Source of the DNA: Microbacterium enclense
GTDB taxonomy: Bacteria; Actinomycetota; Actinomycetes; Actinomycetales; Microbacteriaceae
DNA length: 64,000 bases
Reading direction: 5' to 3'
Assembly: GCF_004022425.1 (NCBI RefSeq)
Contig: NZ_RBZY01000006.1
Coordinates: 1 to 64,000, forward strand
This document shows positions 45,619-54,669 of the stretch, piece by piece. The position numbers and the translations under genes are program-made. Each line of letters begins with the position of its first letter. Position 1 is the first letter of the stretch. The notes beneath the pieces were generated by a model. The model did no database searches and had not been told where the DNA came from. It worked only from the letters and a program-made list of their open reading frames with translations.

Positions 45619-46563
45619 ATGAAGGCAGTTCGGTTCCACAACGTCGGCGTACCCGATGTGCTCCGCGTCGAGGACGTCGAGATCCCGACCCCCGCGGCGG
45701 GACAGGTGCGGGTGCGCGTGACCGCCTCGGCATTCAACGCCGCGGACAACGGCATGCGGGCCGGATTCCTCCCCATCCCGATCTCACTCCCCCACATCCC
45801 GGGGTACGACGTCTCCGGTGTCGTCGACGCGCTCGGCGCGGGCGTCGACGGCCCCGAGGTCGGGCAGAGCGTCATCGGGTTCCTGCCGATGGAGGCCGAC
45901 GGCGGGGCCGCGGAGTACGTCGTCGCCCCCGCCGCCGCACTCGTCGCGGCACCACGCAGCGTTCCCCTCGCCGACGCCGCCGCCCTGCCTTCTGTCGCCC
46001 TGACCGCGTGGCAGGCGCTCTTCGACGACGGTCGACTGCAGGCCGGTCAGCGTCTGCTCATCGTGGGCGCCGGCGGCGCGGTCGGCGGGCACGCGATCCG
46101 CCTCGCGCGGCGCGCCGGTGCACACGTGATCGCGACCGCGAGCCCGCGCAGCGTCGCGGCGGTCGCTGCCGCCGGGCCGGACGTCATCATTGACCACGCG
46201 GCCCAGTCCCTGCTCGACGCGGTGACCGAGCCCGTCGACGTCCTGCTCAATCTCGCCCCGCTCGACCCCGAGGAATTCGCGAGCCTGGTGGCGCTCGTCC
46301 GCGACGGCGGCACCGTGGTCAGCACCACCGCGTTCATCACCACTCCCTCCGACGCCACGCGCGGCGTGCAGGCGGCCACCGTCTTCGTCCGAGCGAACCG
46401 CGAGCGACTCGCGCAGATCGTCGGACTCGTCGATGCCGGCGAGCTCGTCGTCGATGTCGACCGTCGGATCGGGCTCGAGGGCCTCCCCGCCCTGCACGCC
46501 GAGGCGAGCGAGGGCCGCATCGCGGGCAAGGTCGTGGTCCTGGCATCCGATGCCGCCCGATGA
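45619..46563 (+). CDS. MDR-family NAD(P)H:quinone/enone oxidoreductase
   Basis: 314 residues. Zinc-free medium-chain dehydrogenase/reductase: N-terminal GroES-like part (VRVTASAFNAADNGMRAG, IPGYDVSGVVDALG) and Rossmann domain with LLIVGAGGAVGGHAIRLARR (NADPH). No catalytic-zinc Cys/His set. Such enzymes reduce quinones, enones or similar electrophiles. ATG with GAAAGGA 8 nt upstream. Divergent from MarR, with twin operators between, so it should be the regulated gene. Confidence 0.9.
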   Translation: MKAVRFHNVGVPDVLRVEDVEIPTPAAGQVRVRVTASAFNAADNGMRAGFLPIPISLPHIPGYDVSGVVDALGAGVDGPEVGQSVIGFLPMEADGGAAEYVVAPAAALVAAPRSVPLADAAALPSVALTAWQALFDDGRLQAGQRLLIVGAGGAVGGHAIRLARRAGAHVIATASPRSVAAVAAAGPDVIIDHAAQSLLDAVTEPVDVLLNLAPLDPEEFASLVALVRDGGTVVSTTAFITTPSDATRGVQAATVFVRANRERLAQIVGLVDAGELVVDVDRRIGLEGLPALHAEASEGRIAGKVVVLASDAAR

Positions 46564-46708
46564 ACCGCGGGTCGGCGGGCGTTGGTAAGGGCATCGACCG
46601 CCGGCCGCCCGCCGGCCCCCGGTCCGCCTCTGGCCGCCCGCCGCCCCGTCACCGCGGGAAGACCGGATCGTCGCCCACCGCGCGACAGCCGGACGGCCAC
46701 CTCGAACG

Positions 46709-46714
46709 TAGGAT
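46709..46714 (+). promoter_or_regulatory. -10 element of the metallopeptidase-like gene (leaderless spacing)
   Basis: TAGGAT, 6 nt before ATG 46721. The rest of the 157-bp gap (46564-46720) is GC-rich with no other signal that I can see. Confidence 0.45.
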
Positions 46715-46720
46715 GGGCGC

Positions 46721-47152
46721 ATGCGTCGTCGAACCCGTGAGGCCCGCCCCGTGGGACGCCCCTCGCGTCACGGCCGACACGGTCGAGAGAACCGCAGCCC
46801 GGTCGTCCGGCCGCCGCTCCCGCCGCTGGACACCCGTATCGAGCGGTTCGACGTGGCCGTGAGCACCGCCGCCGAGTTCCTGCGCTCCGCCTGGGCCGAG
46901 CTGCGCGACGTCTCGTTCGAGATCGGCATCATGCCGCCGTCCGCCACGGGCGCGATCCCGCGCTGGCAGGTCCTGCGGGAGCAGAAGCGCATCATCCTCT
47001 ATCGCGTGCCGATCGAGCGCCTCGGGCACCCCCACATCGACGACGATCTCCACCGACGCATGATGATCGAAGGGGCCGTCTTCCGTGCGGCCGCCGAGTA
47101 TCTCGACCGCGACCCGTGGGATCTGGGCCCCGAACGCTTCCGTTTCCTCTGA
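46721..47152 (+). CDS. Rv3259-type metallopeptidase-family protein with degenerate active site
   Basis: 143 residues. An N-terminal ~35-residue Arg-rich tail, then a minimal zincin-like fold (FLRSAWAELRDVSFEIGIMP, IILYRVPIERLGH). Where the PF06262 family has HExxHxxG the sequence reads IEGAVFRAAA, so both zinc His are lost and the Glu remains. It is likely not a protease but a structural or regulatory relative. Position between DUF3499/whiB2 genes equals Rv3259. It converges with DUF5719, 10 bp apart. Confidence 0.82.
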   Translation: MRRRTREARPVGRPSRHGRHGRENRSPVVRPPLPPLDTRIERFDVAVSTAAEFLRSAWAELRDVSFEIGIMPPSATGAIPRWQVLREQKRIILYRVPIERLGHPHIDDDLHRRMMIEGAVFRAAAEYLDRDPWDLGPERFRFL

Positions 47153-47162
47153 TTCCGCCTGC

Positions 47163-48560
47163 TCACGGCAGGACGGTCAGGGCACCGGCGGCGGCATCGG
47201 CCGGCCAGAGCGGGTACCCGGCGAGCGCGCCCGGCGCCGCGTAGGACACGGCGGCGTGGACCGGGCGGTCCGGGACGAGTTCGTAGACACCGGCGTCCAC
47301 GGATGCCGCGACGGACCCGCCCGCCGGTACCGTGACCGTCACGGGGTCGCCACCCGCCTGAGGCGTCAACGTCACCTGCGCGGGCCCCTCGGCGGCACCG
47401 GAGGCGATCACGACGGCCGCGCCCGCACCGGGGGCGACGGCGACGAGACCGGGCGTCGAGAACGATGGTGCGGGTGCGTACCAGGCGAAGTCCGCGCCCT
47501 CCCCGAATCCTGTGGTCGACCACGCGCCCCCGACGATGGGCTGCGTCGCATCGATCGCGACCGTGTAGGTGCCGGGCGCGAGGTTCGAGAGGTCGAGCGA
47601 CGTCGGCGTGCCCGCCGGGAGCGTCAGCGTGCGCGGCTCCTCCGCGGGGATGGAGCTCCCCGCCGCCGTGACGGTCACGGTCGCCGATGAGTCCGCACCG
47701 GGCGAGAGCAGACGCAGGAGGGTTCCGGCATCCCCGCCGGACGTGGTCACCACGGCGACGCCGGGGAGCACGAGAGAGGTGGACGCCTGCGCGAGCGGCG
47801 CTGCCTGATCGCTTCCGCCGGGCAGCAGCACGCGCGTGAGGCTCGCCTGCAGGGACGCGCGCACCGGCGCGCCGGTGGCGACGACGCGCACCACCGGGCT
47901 CTCCTCGCCGAGCGCGAGACCCGCGAGGGGGATCACGCGCTGACCGCCGGCGGGGACGACGATCCCCGCGCCGGACGGCGGCGACGTGACGCCCTGTGCG
48001 CCGTAGACGGACAGCTGCACGGTCGCCGCCACATCGCCGGGGTTGCCGAGGACGACGAGGTCGTTCGCGCCCGTGGTGCTCGCTCCGGCGACGAGCCACG
48101 ACTCCGCCAACGGGGGACGGCAGGCCGAGGCGCTGAAGCCGATGAGATCGGGCGAGGCGGCGGTCGCCGAGCCAGCGGCCGCGTACGCCGTGGCGGTGCG
48201 GTCGCGCGGCACGGCCCGGAAGACCGTGGCATCCCCCGATCCGTCCGTGGTCGCCCCGCTGAGCGCGGACGTCTCCGCTCCCGCGGTGTCGGGCCCGGCG
48301 ACGATATCGGGGGCGGCGGCAACGCTGAGCGCACCGGCCGATTCGGCGCTCCGCCCGAGCGCGAGGACCGGACCGTCGCACGCGAGGACCGTGTCGGCGG
48401 GGGCCGGCGTGACCTGCACGCGCACCGGTTCCGCGACGCGGGTCGGCCACGGCGCGGCGATCCCGGCCACCGTGCCGACGACGACCGCCGCGGCCACGGC
48501 GCTCCCCGCGATGACGCGAGCGCTGGTGCTGGCCCAGCGAGCCAGGCGACGATCGCTCAT
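47163..48560 (-). CDS. DUF5719 exported protein
   Basis: 465 residues from the ATG at 48560. One N-terminal membrane anchor (~15-37, ARVIAGSAVAAAVVVGTVAG) and an extracytoplasmic beta-rich region with repeated Ala/Gly/Thr/Val strands and no catalytic motif. It overlaps the stop of the large glycosyltransferase (ATGA, 48557-48560), so the two act together. DUF5719 proteins are always next to this glycosyltransferase in actinobacteria, to my knowledge; function unknown. Likely an outer-face partner of the membrane transferase. Confidence 0.85.
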   Translation of the reverse strand: MSDRRLARWASTSARVIAGSAVAAAVVVGTVAGIAAPWPTRVAEPVRVQVTPAPADTVLACDGPVLALGRSAESAGALSVAAAPDIVAGPDTAGAETSALSGATTDGSGDATVFRAVPRDRTATAYAAAGSATAASPDLIGFSASACRPPLAESWLVAGASTTGANDLVVLGNPGDVAATVQLSVYGAQGVTSPPSGAGIVVPAGGQRVIPLAGLALGEESPVVRVVATGAPVRASLQASLTRVLLPGGSDQAAPLAQASTSLVLPGVAVVTTSGGDAGTLLRLLSPGADSSATVTVTAAGSSIPAEEPRTLTLPAGTPTSLDLSNLAPGTYTVAIDATQPIVGGAWSTTGFGEGADFAWYAPAPSFSTPGLVAVAPGAGAAVVIASGAAEGPAQVTLTPQAGGDPVTVTVPAGGSVAASVDAGVYELVPDRPVHAAVSYAAPGALAGYPLWPADAAAGALTVLP

Positions 48561-51394
48561 CGGGTCCCTCCCCGGACGAATCCGACGGTGCGCGGAGTCC
48601 GTCGTGCGACGCGACGCGATGCCGCGGTCGGGACGGCGAGCAGCAGTGCCACCACGAGCACGCCGATGGATCCGGCCGCGACCAGCTGCTGCAGACGCGT
48701 CTGGTGGGCGTCCAGGCCCGCGCGGGGCTGCACGTCGGTCGTGACGCGCCACAGCTCGCCGCGCGTGGTCGAGCCGACGGCGTCGAGGCTGTCGCGCTGG
48801 TCGAGCGAGGTCGCGGCCGTCAGGCGGGCCCCGCGGATCACGTCGTCCTCGCCTCCGGGGCCGGGGTCCAGCAGGACGAAGCGGATGCCGCGGGCGGCGA
48901 GGCCCGCGACCGCGTCCTCCGACGAGGGCGTGACGAGATCGGCGGCCAGCGTGGCCAGTTCCTCATCCGCCGGACGCGCCTGGGTGCGGGTCGCGTCGAT
49001 CGTGCTCTGCCCGCCGAGGGTCGCACTGCCGCCCCAGACGACATCGACCCGCAGGCCGTCCGCGCGGGGGTCGAGGATGATCGTCCCGACCGAGGTCGAA
49101 CCACGGCCCTCGGCCGCGACGAAGGCCGGCAGGGTCGACACGGGACCGTTCGTGAGCACGGCACGGGGAGCGTCGGAGGTCATCGCCGTCAGCGACGGCG
49201 CGACCGCGACCGTGAGCGCCACGAGGGTCAGCACCGCGCCGAACGGCCGCAGAGCACGGACCCTGTCCACGATCCCGGCATCCAGGGCCGTGACCGCCGC
49301 GCCGACGACGCCGAGCCAGGCCAGGCTCAGGCCGGAGCCGGGCCAGAGGGCCACGGGAGTCGCGTGATCGAACGACACCGCGATCCCGACGGCCGCGAAC
49401 GCCGTCGCGAGGCCGGCGGCCGCGATCACGAGCAGTCCGGTGGCCGTGATCCACCGCGGCGTCAGGACCGCGAGCAGGGCGAGCGCCGCGAGCGGTGCGG
49501 CCAGCAGCGCGATCGGCCACACCGGACCGCCGGTCAGTGCAGCCCATCCCCCGGGGTCGGAGGTGGGGAATCCGACGGCGAGCAGGGCGCGTCCGATCGG
49601 GTCGGCCGTGGCCTCGGCGCCGGCGAAGGGCACGCCCGGGTCGGCGAGGAGTCCCCAGGGGTTACCGAGACGCACCTGCGTCCAGACGAGCGGTGCGAAC
49701 ACCACGAGAGACGGGACGACCAACCAGATCACGCGCGCGATCCCCCGCGGCGCGGCGAGCGCGACCACAACGAGCGCGGCCGACCACAGCACGACGACGG
49801 CGGGGGCGAGCGACGGGGCGCACGCGAGAACGGCGACGAGGAGGATGGATGCCGCCCCCGCGGGCGCCCACGAGCGATGGGCCACACTCGCGGCGAAGAA
49901 CAGCCACGGCAACAGCAGGTGAAGCAGGAGCGCCGCCGGACGCCCCTCGACGATCGCCGCGAGGAAGGTGGGGGCGAGTGCCCACGCGAGCGCCGCGGTG
50001 ATCCGCAGCAGCGACGACTCGGTGACGCGGGTCGCGGCGAACCAGCCACCGAGGACCGCGAGCGGCAGGGCGAGGATCCACACGACCACTAGGGCGCGCG
50101 ACGGTTCGGTCGGCGACAGGGAGCCGATGAGGGCGATCAGCGCCGAGAACGGATCCGCCGGCCCCACGATGTCGAGCCCGAGCGGACGCGCTCCCCACGC
50201 GGCGTCACGCCAGAGGCCGGCGACCGTCGCGCGCAGAGGTTCCAGGCCGCCCCCGCCGAGGACCGGCCAGGCCAGCAACGGCGCGAAGAGGAGGGTCGAG
50301 ACCGCGAGCGTGCCGAGGACGGTCCACGCGCCGCCCCCGACGAAGAAGCGCAGCTCCGAGCGCACCGGGGCGTCGACGTCGGCCGCGTCGCTCTCCCACC
50401 GCAGCCGCATCTCCGACCGTGAGACGCGCAGCGGCGCGATTCGCGACCAGCCGACCGCGCGCACCGTGCGGATCCGTCGACGGGCGCGGGCGACCGCGGC
50501 CATACGCACCATCACCAAGAGGGTGGCACCCCACTCGGGGAGGACGCGGTGGGGCACCTTGCCGACGAGGTGGGCGATCGTGCGCCACAGGGCGAGCGGC
50601 AGGAACGACAGCCAGTGCAGCGCGACCGCGGGAGCCGGGGCGTAGGCGAGACGCCGGTGCAGCTGCGCGGTGCGTTCAGCGAACGCGCGACGCCGGGCGC
50701 GCTTGCGTCCGCGCGCCATCGCGGCGACGCCATCGCCGGCGACGGCGACACGCGCCGCGGGAACGAGCGACACGCGATCGGCGGCGAGCCGGGCGCGCAC
50801 GGCGAGGTCGAGACCCTCATCGGCGCCGCCGAGGGCGGGATCGAGCCCTCCGAGAGCACGCCAGGACTCGCGGCGCACGAGCATGCCGCGGACATCGGCG
50901 CCGAGCACGTCGGCGTCGCCGTCGCGCTGCCCCTGGTCGAGTTCGCCCGCGGCGAGTTCGACCGTGCGGCCGTACCGGGTCATGCTCACGCCGAGGGAGA
51001 CGATCTCCGCCGGGTCGTCCCACGCCACGAGTTTCGGCGCGGCCACCGCGAGCGATGACGACAGCTCGAGCGCCCCCGCGAGGCGGCGGAGGGCGTGGGG
51101 ATCGGGGGCGGTGTCCTGCGCGAGGAGCCACACGGCATCCCCCGTCAGCCGGGGGGTCGCCAGCGCCGTGGCCGCGGCGAACGTCGTCCCCGCGGATGCC
51201 GTGATCACGCCCTCGGCCCCCGAGGCCGCCGCGATGCGGGTGAGGGCCGCGTCGGAACCGCACAGCACGATCGTCAGCGCATCGACGGGTCGCGTCTGCG
51301 CGGCCAGCGCTTCGAGGGTGCGCGTGAGGTGGGGAGCGGCGGGGATACGTCCTTCGGGGCGGACCACGAGAACGGCGTGTACACGGGCGGGCAT
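48557..51394 (-). CDS. giant family-2 glycosyltransferase with multi-pass membrane domain
   Basis: 945 residues. Residues ~1-300 form a GT-A domain (ALAAQTRPVDALTIVLCGSD, AVWLLAQDTAPDPHALRRLA with a D-x-x-P-x-x substitute for DxD, ALGGLDPALGGADEGLDLAV). From ~330 to ~680 and again near the end there are about 12 membrane helices, then a ~200-residue extracytoplasmic part (VDVVWGGSATLGG). It is probably a polyprenyl-linked sugar transferase/flippase-type enzyme for a wall polymer. Coupled to DUF5719. Lies between whiB2 and the metallopeptidase. Confidence 0.85.
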   Translation of the reverse strand: MPARVHAVLVVRPEGRIPAAPHLTRTLEALAAQTRPVDALTIVLCGSDAALTRIAAASGAEGVITASAGTTFAAATALATPRLTGDAVWLLAQDTAPDPHALRRLAGALELSSSLAVAAPKLVAWDDPAEIVSLGVSMTRYGRTVELAAGELDQGQRDGDADVLGADVRGMLVRRESWRALGGLDPALGGADEGLDLAVRARLAADRVSLVPAARVAVAGDGVAAMARGRKRARRRAFAERTAQLHRRLAYAPAPAVALHWLSFLPLALWRTIAHLVGKVPHRVLPEWGATLLVMVRMAAVARARRRIRTVRAVGWSRIAPLRVSRSEMRLRWESDAADVDAPVRSELRFFVGGGAWTVLGTLAVSTLLFAPLLAWPVLGGGGLEPLRATVAGLWRDAAWGARPLGLDIVGPADPFSALIALIGSLSPTEPSRALVVVWILALPLAVLGGWFAATRVTESSLLRITAALAWALAPTFLAAIVEGRPAALLLHLLLPWLFFAASVAHRSWAPAGAASILLVAVLACAPSLAPAVVVLWSAALVVVALAAPRGIARVIWLVVPSLVVFAPLVWTQVRLGNPWGLLADPGVPFAGAEATADPIGRALLAVGFPTSDPGGWAALTGGPVWPIALLAAPLAALALLAVLTPRWITATGLLVIAAAGLATAFAAVGIAVSFDHATPVALWPGSGLSLAWLGVVGAAVTALDAGIVDRVRALRPFGAVLTLVALTVAVAPSLTAMTSDAPRAVLTNGPVSTLPAFVAAEGRGSTSVGTIILDPRADGLRVDVVWGGSATLGGQSTIDATRTQARPADEELATLAADLVTPSSEDAVAGLAARGIRFVLLDPGPGGEDDVIRGARLTAATSLDQRDSLDAVGSTTRGELWRVTTDVQPRAGLDAHQTRLQQLVAAGSIGVLVVALLLAVPTAASRRVARRTPRTVGFVRGGTR

Positions 51395-51487
51395 GGCGAG
51401 GTCAGCCTAGGCGGAGCAAGAGACGTTCGCCGACGCCGCGCCGGTTCGCAGCGGATCGCTCAGGAAGCGGATCGTGGATGCCGGACG

Positions 51488-51811
51488 TCAGGCGCGACGC
51501 TTGAGCTTGCGCCGCTCGCGCTCGCTGAGACCGCCCCAGATGCCGAAGCGTTCGTCGTTCTGCAGCGCGTACTCGAGGCATTCCGAACGGACGTCGCACG
51601 ACGTGCAGATGCGCTTGGCATCCCGTGTCGAGCCGCCCTTCTCCGGGAAGAAGGCTTCGGGGTCCGTCTGCGAGCAGAGGGCGTCCGTCTGCCAGGCGAG
51701 TGTGTTCTCGTCCGTCGAGTCGATGTCACGGCGGACACCGGGAACACCCAGGTCGACCGGATCGACGAACCAGTTGTCCGGGACACCGGACCGGTACTGC
51801 GATGTCGCCAT
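51488..51811 (-). CDS. whiB2: WhiB2-type iron-sulfur transcription factor
   Basis: 107 residues. Cluster Cys at 46, 69, 72 and 78, then GIWGGLSERERRKLKRRA. The longer N-terminus (~45 residues before Cys46) and the context near manA and Rv3259 mark it as WhiB2/WhmD, needed for septation in mycobacteria and for sporulation septa (WhiB) in Streptomyces. Own promoter TTGACC-N17-TGTAAT (51859-51887). A GGGAGGG ribosome-binding site precedes the ATG. Confidence 0.94.
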   Translation of the reverse strand: MATSQYRSGVPDNWFVDPVDLGVPGVRRDIDSTDENTLAWQTDALCSQTDPEAFFPEKGGSTRDAKRICTSCDVRSECLEYALQNDERFGIWGGLSERERRKLKRRA

Positions 51812-51858
51812 CTCGCCCTCCCCCTCGTTCGATCCCCTGACGCTGGCGCGTACGAGTA

Positions 51859-51887
51859 ATTACACCCGTGTCATTCCGATTGGTCAA
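51859..51887 (-). promoter_or_regulatory. housekeeping-type promoter of whiB2
   Basis: On the minus strand TTGACC (51887-51882), 17-bp spacer, TGTAAT (51864-51859). Near-consensus -35/-10 with best spacing; the ATG of whiB2 is 47 nt downstream of the -10, leaving a short leader. Confidence 0.8.
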
Positions 51888-51934
51888 GTCGCGGATCGTA
51901 AACCCTCAAGGGCGAGATGAACCTTCAGTCGCCG

Positions 51935-53101
51935 TCACGGCGTGTCGCGGCCTTCCCCGGGCATCGCGACGAAGACCTCGCCGCCGGTGACGGTCACCGG
52001 AGACTCGTCGGGAGTGATCACGGCCGCCCGCCCCGGCGTGAGGACGATGCGGGCACCGGAGGCGCCGCTGACGACGGCCTCGCCCGCCACCGCCAGCGCG
52101 ATCGACGCACCGGACAGGGCCACCTCGCCCGTCGCACCCGCGCGCACATGGGCGAGGGCGAAGTCCGGGATGCCGGGCGCGAAGACCTCCGCGCCGTCGC
52201 CGTCAGCCCGGGGCGCGAGCACGGGCGGGTCCGCCGGGCGGAAGTCCACCAGCGCGAGCAGCTCGGCCACGTCGATGTGTTTGGGGGTCAGCCCGCCCCG
52301 GAGGACGTTGTCGCTCGCCGCCATGATCTCCACGCCCAGGCCCGCCACGTACGCGTGGAGCACGCCGGCCGGCACGAAGATCGCCTCGCCGCGGCGCAGC
52401 TCGACGAGGTTCATCAACAGCGCGACGACGATGCCCGGGTCGGCGGGGTACGCCGCCGCCAGTGTGCGGACCAGCGCCAGCTCGGCCGCGAACTCCTCGG
52501 ACACCGTGGATGCCGCCGCCTCGACGATCTGGGAGACAGCGGCCGCGTCGGCCTCCCCCAGGACCCAGGCGATCGCCGCCCGGAGCGCGACGGCGGAGTC
52601 ATCGGCATCCAGACGTTCCCGGAGGGCCTGTACGGCATCGCCCTCGCCGAGGGCGGAGACCAGGCGGCGCGTGGCGACGAGGTCTCGCAGCCCGGCCAGC
52701 GCCGTGAAGGTGTCGCTGAGGGCGACGATGACCTCGGGCTTGTGGTTGTCGTCCTTGTAGTTGCGGTGCCCGGCGTCGCGCGGGACGCCCGCGGCCTCCT
52801 CGCGCGCGAACCCCTCGACCGCCTGTTCCTTGGACGGATGCACCTGGATGGACAGCGGCGCTCCCGCCGCGAGCAGCTTCAGGAGGTAGGGAAGACGCGC
52901 GGGGACGTCGGCGCGGGAGGCGAGCCACGCGTCGAGGCTGCGAGCCGACCCGTCGTGCACGAGCGCGGGAGAGCCGGGGTGGTCGCCGAACCACACCTCG
53001 GCCTCGGGAGCACCCGTCGGGGTGCGTCCCTCGAGGTCGGCGATCAGCGTCGGGCTGCCCCAGGCGTAGTCGCGGGGCGTGTTCGAGATCTCGATCAGCA
53101 C
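51935..53101 (-). CDS. manA: mannose-6-phosphate isomerase, type I
   Basis: 388 residues from the GTG at 53101 (homologues begin V/MLIEISNTPRDYAWGS). Cupin zinc enzyme: QVHPSKEQA (zinc ligands), DDNHKPEVIVAL, PAGVLHAYVAGLG. Interconverts fructose-6-P and mannose-6-P to feed GDP-mannose and wall glycans. TAGGCT lies 7 nt before the GTG. Downstream of the O-antigen-ligase-like gene's divergent start. Conserved near whiB2 in actinobacteria (Rv3255c). Confidence 0.93.
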   Translation of the reverse strand: MLIEISNTPRDYAWGSPTLIADLEGRTPTGAPEAEVWFGDHPGSPALVHDGSARSLDAWLASRADVPARLPYLLKLLAAGAPLSIQVHPSKEQAVEGFAREEAAGVPRDAGHRNYKDDNHKPEVIVALSDTFTALAGLRDLVATRRLVSALGEGDAVQALRERLDADDSAVALRAAIAWVLGEADAAAVSQIVEAAASTVSEEFAAELALVRTLAAAYPADPGIVVALLMNLVELRRGEAIFVPAGVLHAYVAGLGVEIMAASDNVLRGGLTPKHIDVAELLALVDFRPADPPVLAPRADGDGAEVFAPGIPDFALAHVRAGATGEVALSGASIALAVAGEAVVSGASGARIVLTPGRAAVITPDESPVTVTGGEVFVAMPGEGRDTP

Positions 53102-53108
53102 GGGCGTC

Positions 53109-53114
53109 AGCCTA
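53109..53114 (-). promoter_or_regulatory. -10 element of manA (leaderless spacing)
   Basis: TAGGCT on the minus strand, 7 nt before the GTG at 53101, in the 64-bp divergent gap with the polymerase gene. Confidence 0.45.
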
Positions 53115-53165
53115 TCCGCCCACGCCCTCGGCTCCCCGGATGCCGGGCGGTAGCCTGAGGGCACC

Positions 53166-54566
53166 ATGGCGATGAACACCAGTCACCCGGTCTCGGCGCT
53201 GCCGGCCGCTCCGCCGCGCGAGACCACCGGACACCTTCTGCTCCGCGCCTGGTGCGTGTTCGTCCTCGTCCTGGCCCTCGGCGGAGTCGGGATCGTCCAT
53301 GCCATCGGCCCCGTGGCCACCGCAATCGTGATCCTGGCATCCACGATCGTGTCCGCCATCGTCTGGGCGGTCGTGCGTCCCCCGGTCGCGGTGCGCCGCC
53401 TGCCGTTCCTCGCCTTCGGATACATCGCGTGGGCGGGGCTGTCGCTCGTGTGGAGCGCGTGGCCGGCGGCATCCCTCCTCACTTGGGCTCTGCTGGTCGC
53501 CACGAGCGTCCAGGGGCTGTTCATCGGGTCCGTCCTCACCTGGCGCGACGTGGTCGGGGCGGTGGCCTCGGCCGCGAAATGGGTCGTCGCGGCGTCGCTG
53601 CTGTTCGAGCTCGCCGTGGCGGTGTTCGTGCGGGGGCCGCTGCTGCCCGGGTTCGCCGTCCCCGAGGGTTCCGTCGATCCGGCGTCCGCGTGGTCGCGCG
53701 GCGACCTGTTCGACGGTGGCCCCCTGCAGGGCATCTTCGGCAACGCCGACCTGCTCGCAACGGTCATGCTCGTCGCGATCATCGTGTTCGCCGTCCGCTA
53801 CGCCGCGCGGGCGCCCCGGCGCGGGCTGCTCTGGGCCTGGATCGCCGCCGCGGCGTTCCTGTTCGTGCGGGCGGGCTCCGTGACCGGCGTGATCGCGGCG
53901 GCGTTCGTCGTCCTGGTGCTCGCGACCGTGCTCGTCATGCGCACGGCACGGCGGCCCGGTGAACGGACCCGGTGGTACGCGCTGTACGCCTTCCTCGGAC
54001 TCGGCGGCGGGGCCGCGCTGTGGTTCGGCCGCGACACCGTGTTCGGTGCGCTGGGCCGCGGCGCCGACCTCGTCGGTCGCGAGGGCGTCTGGGCCGACGT
54101 CCTCGCCCGAGCCGATCAGCATCCCATCCTCGGGTGGGGCTTCTCGACGCCCTGGATCGCGTCCGAACCGCTCATCGACGGGTGGATCGTGGAGCGGGGG
54201 CAGACCGAGGTGCAGGCGCACAGCATGTGGCTCGACGCCTACTTCCAGCTCGGCGGCGTCGGCGTCGCGCTCCTCGTACTCGTGATGCTCGCCTACGTGT
54301 GGCGCTCGTGGTTCTTCGCGGTGGATCGCCCGCGCTGGGACCTGCGTGCCGACCGCCCCTACTCGCCCCTCACGCTGCTGCCCACCCTCGTCGGCGGTCT
54401 CCTCGTGGTCCAGGGCCTCACCGACTCGACGCCGCTGGTCTCGTGGGGCTGGCTGTTCGTGGTGCTGTTCGCGTCGAAGATCAAGCAGTCCCCGCTGATC
54501 GGGGTCGGTCCCGCCGAGCAGAGCATCGCGATCGAGCGCGGCGAGTTCCGGGGATCGGCGTCCTGA
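53166..54566 (+). CDS. O-antigen ligase/polymerase-like membrane protein
   Basis: 466 residues, ~12 membrane helices in the WaaL/Wzy (Wzy_C) pattern, with the typical large outer loop: RGADLVGREGVWADVLARAD, HPILGWGFSTPW and AHSMWLDAYFQLGGVGVALL (the H-x-x-x-L-D-x-x-x-x-G catalytic-type motif). It may polymerise or attach a lipid-linked glycan to the wall. GAGGG precedes the ATG; a second ATG two codons on is possible. First gene of the surface-glycan block; divergent from manA. Confidence 0.87.
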   Translation: MAMNTSHPVSALPAAPPRETTGHLLLRAWCVFVLVLALGGVGIVHAIGPVATAIVILASTIVSAIVWAVVRPPVAVRRLPFLAFGYIAWAGLSLVWSAWPAASLLTWALLVATSVQGLFIGSVLTWRDVVGAVASAAKWVVAASLLFELAVAVFVRGPLLPGFAVPEGSVDPASAWSRGDLFDGGPLQGIFGNADLLATVMLVAIIVFAVRYAARAPRRGLLWAWIAAAAFLFVRAGSVTGVIAAAFVVLVLATVLVMRTARRPGERTRWYALYAFLGLGGGAALWFGRDTVFGALGRGADLVGREGVWADVLARADQHPILGWGFSTPWIASEPLIDGWIVERGQTEVQAHSMWLDAYFQLGGVGVALLVLVMLAYVWRSWFFAVDRPRWDLRADRPYSPLTLLPTLVGGLLVVQGLTDSTPLVSWGWLFVVLFASKIKQSPLIGVGPAEQSIAIERGEFRGSAS

Positions 54567-54669
54567 GAGCGGCGCCATCCGACCGGCTGCCGCTCAGGGC
54601 CGCCGCCACCCCTCCGGGTAGACTGCGGGCTGGCCGCGACGGCCTGCGCCTTCGACGAAAGATCTCTTC

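Noticed and set aside
46564..46720. Possible small gene or RNA in the GC-rich gap after the oxidoreductase
   Set aside because: Only inverted GCC/GGC runs without a start, ribosome-binding site or clean hairpin; the -10 near its end belongs to the next gene.
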